A stretch of DNA of 35,301 nt from the NCBI GenBank assembly GCA_021817025.1, contig JAKAWF010000004.1, forward strand, positions 1-35,301. The letters run 5' to 3'. The notes beneath the pieces are model-generated. The model had not been told where the DNA came from, searched no databases, and was given only the letters and a program-made list of their open reading frames with translations. The number at the start of each line of letters is the position of its first letter. The stretch's first letter is position 1. The translations under genes were made by a program, and so were the position numbers. Below are positions 34,917-35,301 of the stretch, piece after piece. The DNA is from a bacterium (GTDB lineage: Bacteria > Chloroflexota > Dormibacteria > UBA8260 > Bog-877).

Positions 34917-35301
34917 ATGGCCTTTACCAGCCATGCCATCAGTTCATCGCAGATGGTGGGACTTCTCGGAGATTGGCGGATTGGCTCGGGCCCGGGACCC
35001 ATCTATGTCCGCTTGGCCCTGGCTCTGCGAGCCCTAGTGCTGGACGCCCGGGTTACAACGCCCTGCCGCCTGCCAGCCGAGCGGCCCCTGGCTGTGGCCC
35101 TGGGCGTAAGCCGGACGACGACCACGACCGCTTACCAGCTCCTGCGAGAGCAGGGGTTCATTCACAGTCGGCCAGGAGGAGGGAGCTGGACCGCCCTGCC
35201 TCCCGGGCGGCAGCGTCGAGGCGCACCTTGGGGACCGGCCGTTCCCGAGGAGGCTGGTTGGCTGGACTTGGCTCTGGCCGCACCAGTGGGCGACGATGAG
35301 G
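34917..35301 (+). CDS. MocR-type (GntR/aminotransferase-like) transcription regulator, 5' part
   Basis: The frame is open from ATG 34917 to the window edge (128 codons); a second ATG at 34953 (MVGLLGDWRIGSGPGPIYVR) is closer to the usual start. The winged helix-turn-helix is plain: RLALALRALVLDARV, CRLPAERPLAVALGVSRTTT, AYQLLREQGFIHSRPGGGSW. The linker begins with GRQRRGAPWGPAVP and then GWLDLALAAPVGDD, matching the start of the fold-type I aminotransferase domain of MocR proteins. The pyridoxal-phosphate lysine would lie beyond the window. It probably controls the divergent YczE-like gene and itself. Confidence 0.87.
   Translation, partial: MAFTSHAISSSQMVGLLGDWRIGSGPGPIYVRLALALRALVLDARVTTPCRLPAERPLAVALGVSRTTTTTAYQLLREQGFIHSRPGGGSWTALPPGRQRRGAPWGPAVPEEAGWLDLALAAPVGDDE

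Noticed and set aside
1..35301. CRISPR array, tRNA or rRNA genes
   Set aside because: I saw no regularly spaced repeats, no tRNA T-loop with matching acceptor arms and no rRNA-like segments.

Overview
The window is high-GC (mostly mid-60s percent by eye), has strong AGGAGG-type ribosome binding sites and no introns, so it is bacterial chromosome or a large integrated island. The MocR regulator/YczE pair, the style of the SNF2-helicase/DUF1156/DUF499 locus and the IS1380, IS3 and IS30 elements suggest a high-GC Terrabacteria lineage (Actinobacteria or a neighbouring phylum). No rRNA, tRNA or core housekeeping gene is visible to fix this. Dense insertion sequences, broken genes, toxin-antitoxin modules and a tyrosine recombinase mark it as accessory DNA.

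Layout, left to right. (1) 1-4.7 kb: a membrane protein running off the left edge, a Lon-like AAA+ ATPase without a protease domain, a lipoprotein with BNR/Ycf48-type repeats, and a truncated transposase. (2) 4.9-7.5 kb: a CbbQ/NorQ-type MoxR ATPase overlapping a CbbO/NorD-type von Willebrand A gene that is split by an in-frame TAA inside a perfect inverted repeat. (3) 7.5-9.2 kb: gene-poor DNA, then a VapBC-like module with a stripped antitoxin and a PIN toxin that seems to start with CTG. (4) 9.8-11.4 kb: a complete IS1380-family element with inverted repeats and a TTAG target duplication. (5) 12.0-13.9 kb, minus strand and lower GC: an SDH-family (ClpP-fold) serine protease, a 95-residue orphan and a PIN nuclease, tightly coupled. 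(6) 14.4-17.1 kb: an IS3-family element (target duplication CTT) interrupted by an IS30-family element (target duplication CAG). (7) 17.9-21.4 kb: tyrosine recombinase, a second Lon-like AAA+ paralog and a polytopic membrane protein as one overlapping operon. (8) 22.0-31.9 kb: a four-gene operon of SNF2-type helicase with a C-terminal DUF3883/PD-(D/E)XK-like domain, a small membrane-anchored orphan, a DUF1156 DNA methyltransferase, and a DUF499 ATPase with an N-terminal HEPN domain. (9) 32.3-33.8 kb: an OLD-like ATPase with lower GC. (10) 34.2 kb to the end: YczE-family membrane protein divergent from a MocR regulator that runs off the right edge.

How the genes may work together: region 8 has the parts of a large restriction-modification-like defence system (translocase with possible nuclease, adenine/cytosine-N4 methylase, large ATPase with possible RNase). 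The OLD-like gene beside it and the TA modules make 8-34 kb look like a defence island built by successive insertions. The recombinase-AAA-membrane operon is the least familiar arrangement; nothing in the sequence fixes its role. The CbbQ/CbbO pair has no RuBisCO or nitric-oxide reductase beside it. All functions are read from motifs by eye; no database search was run.
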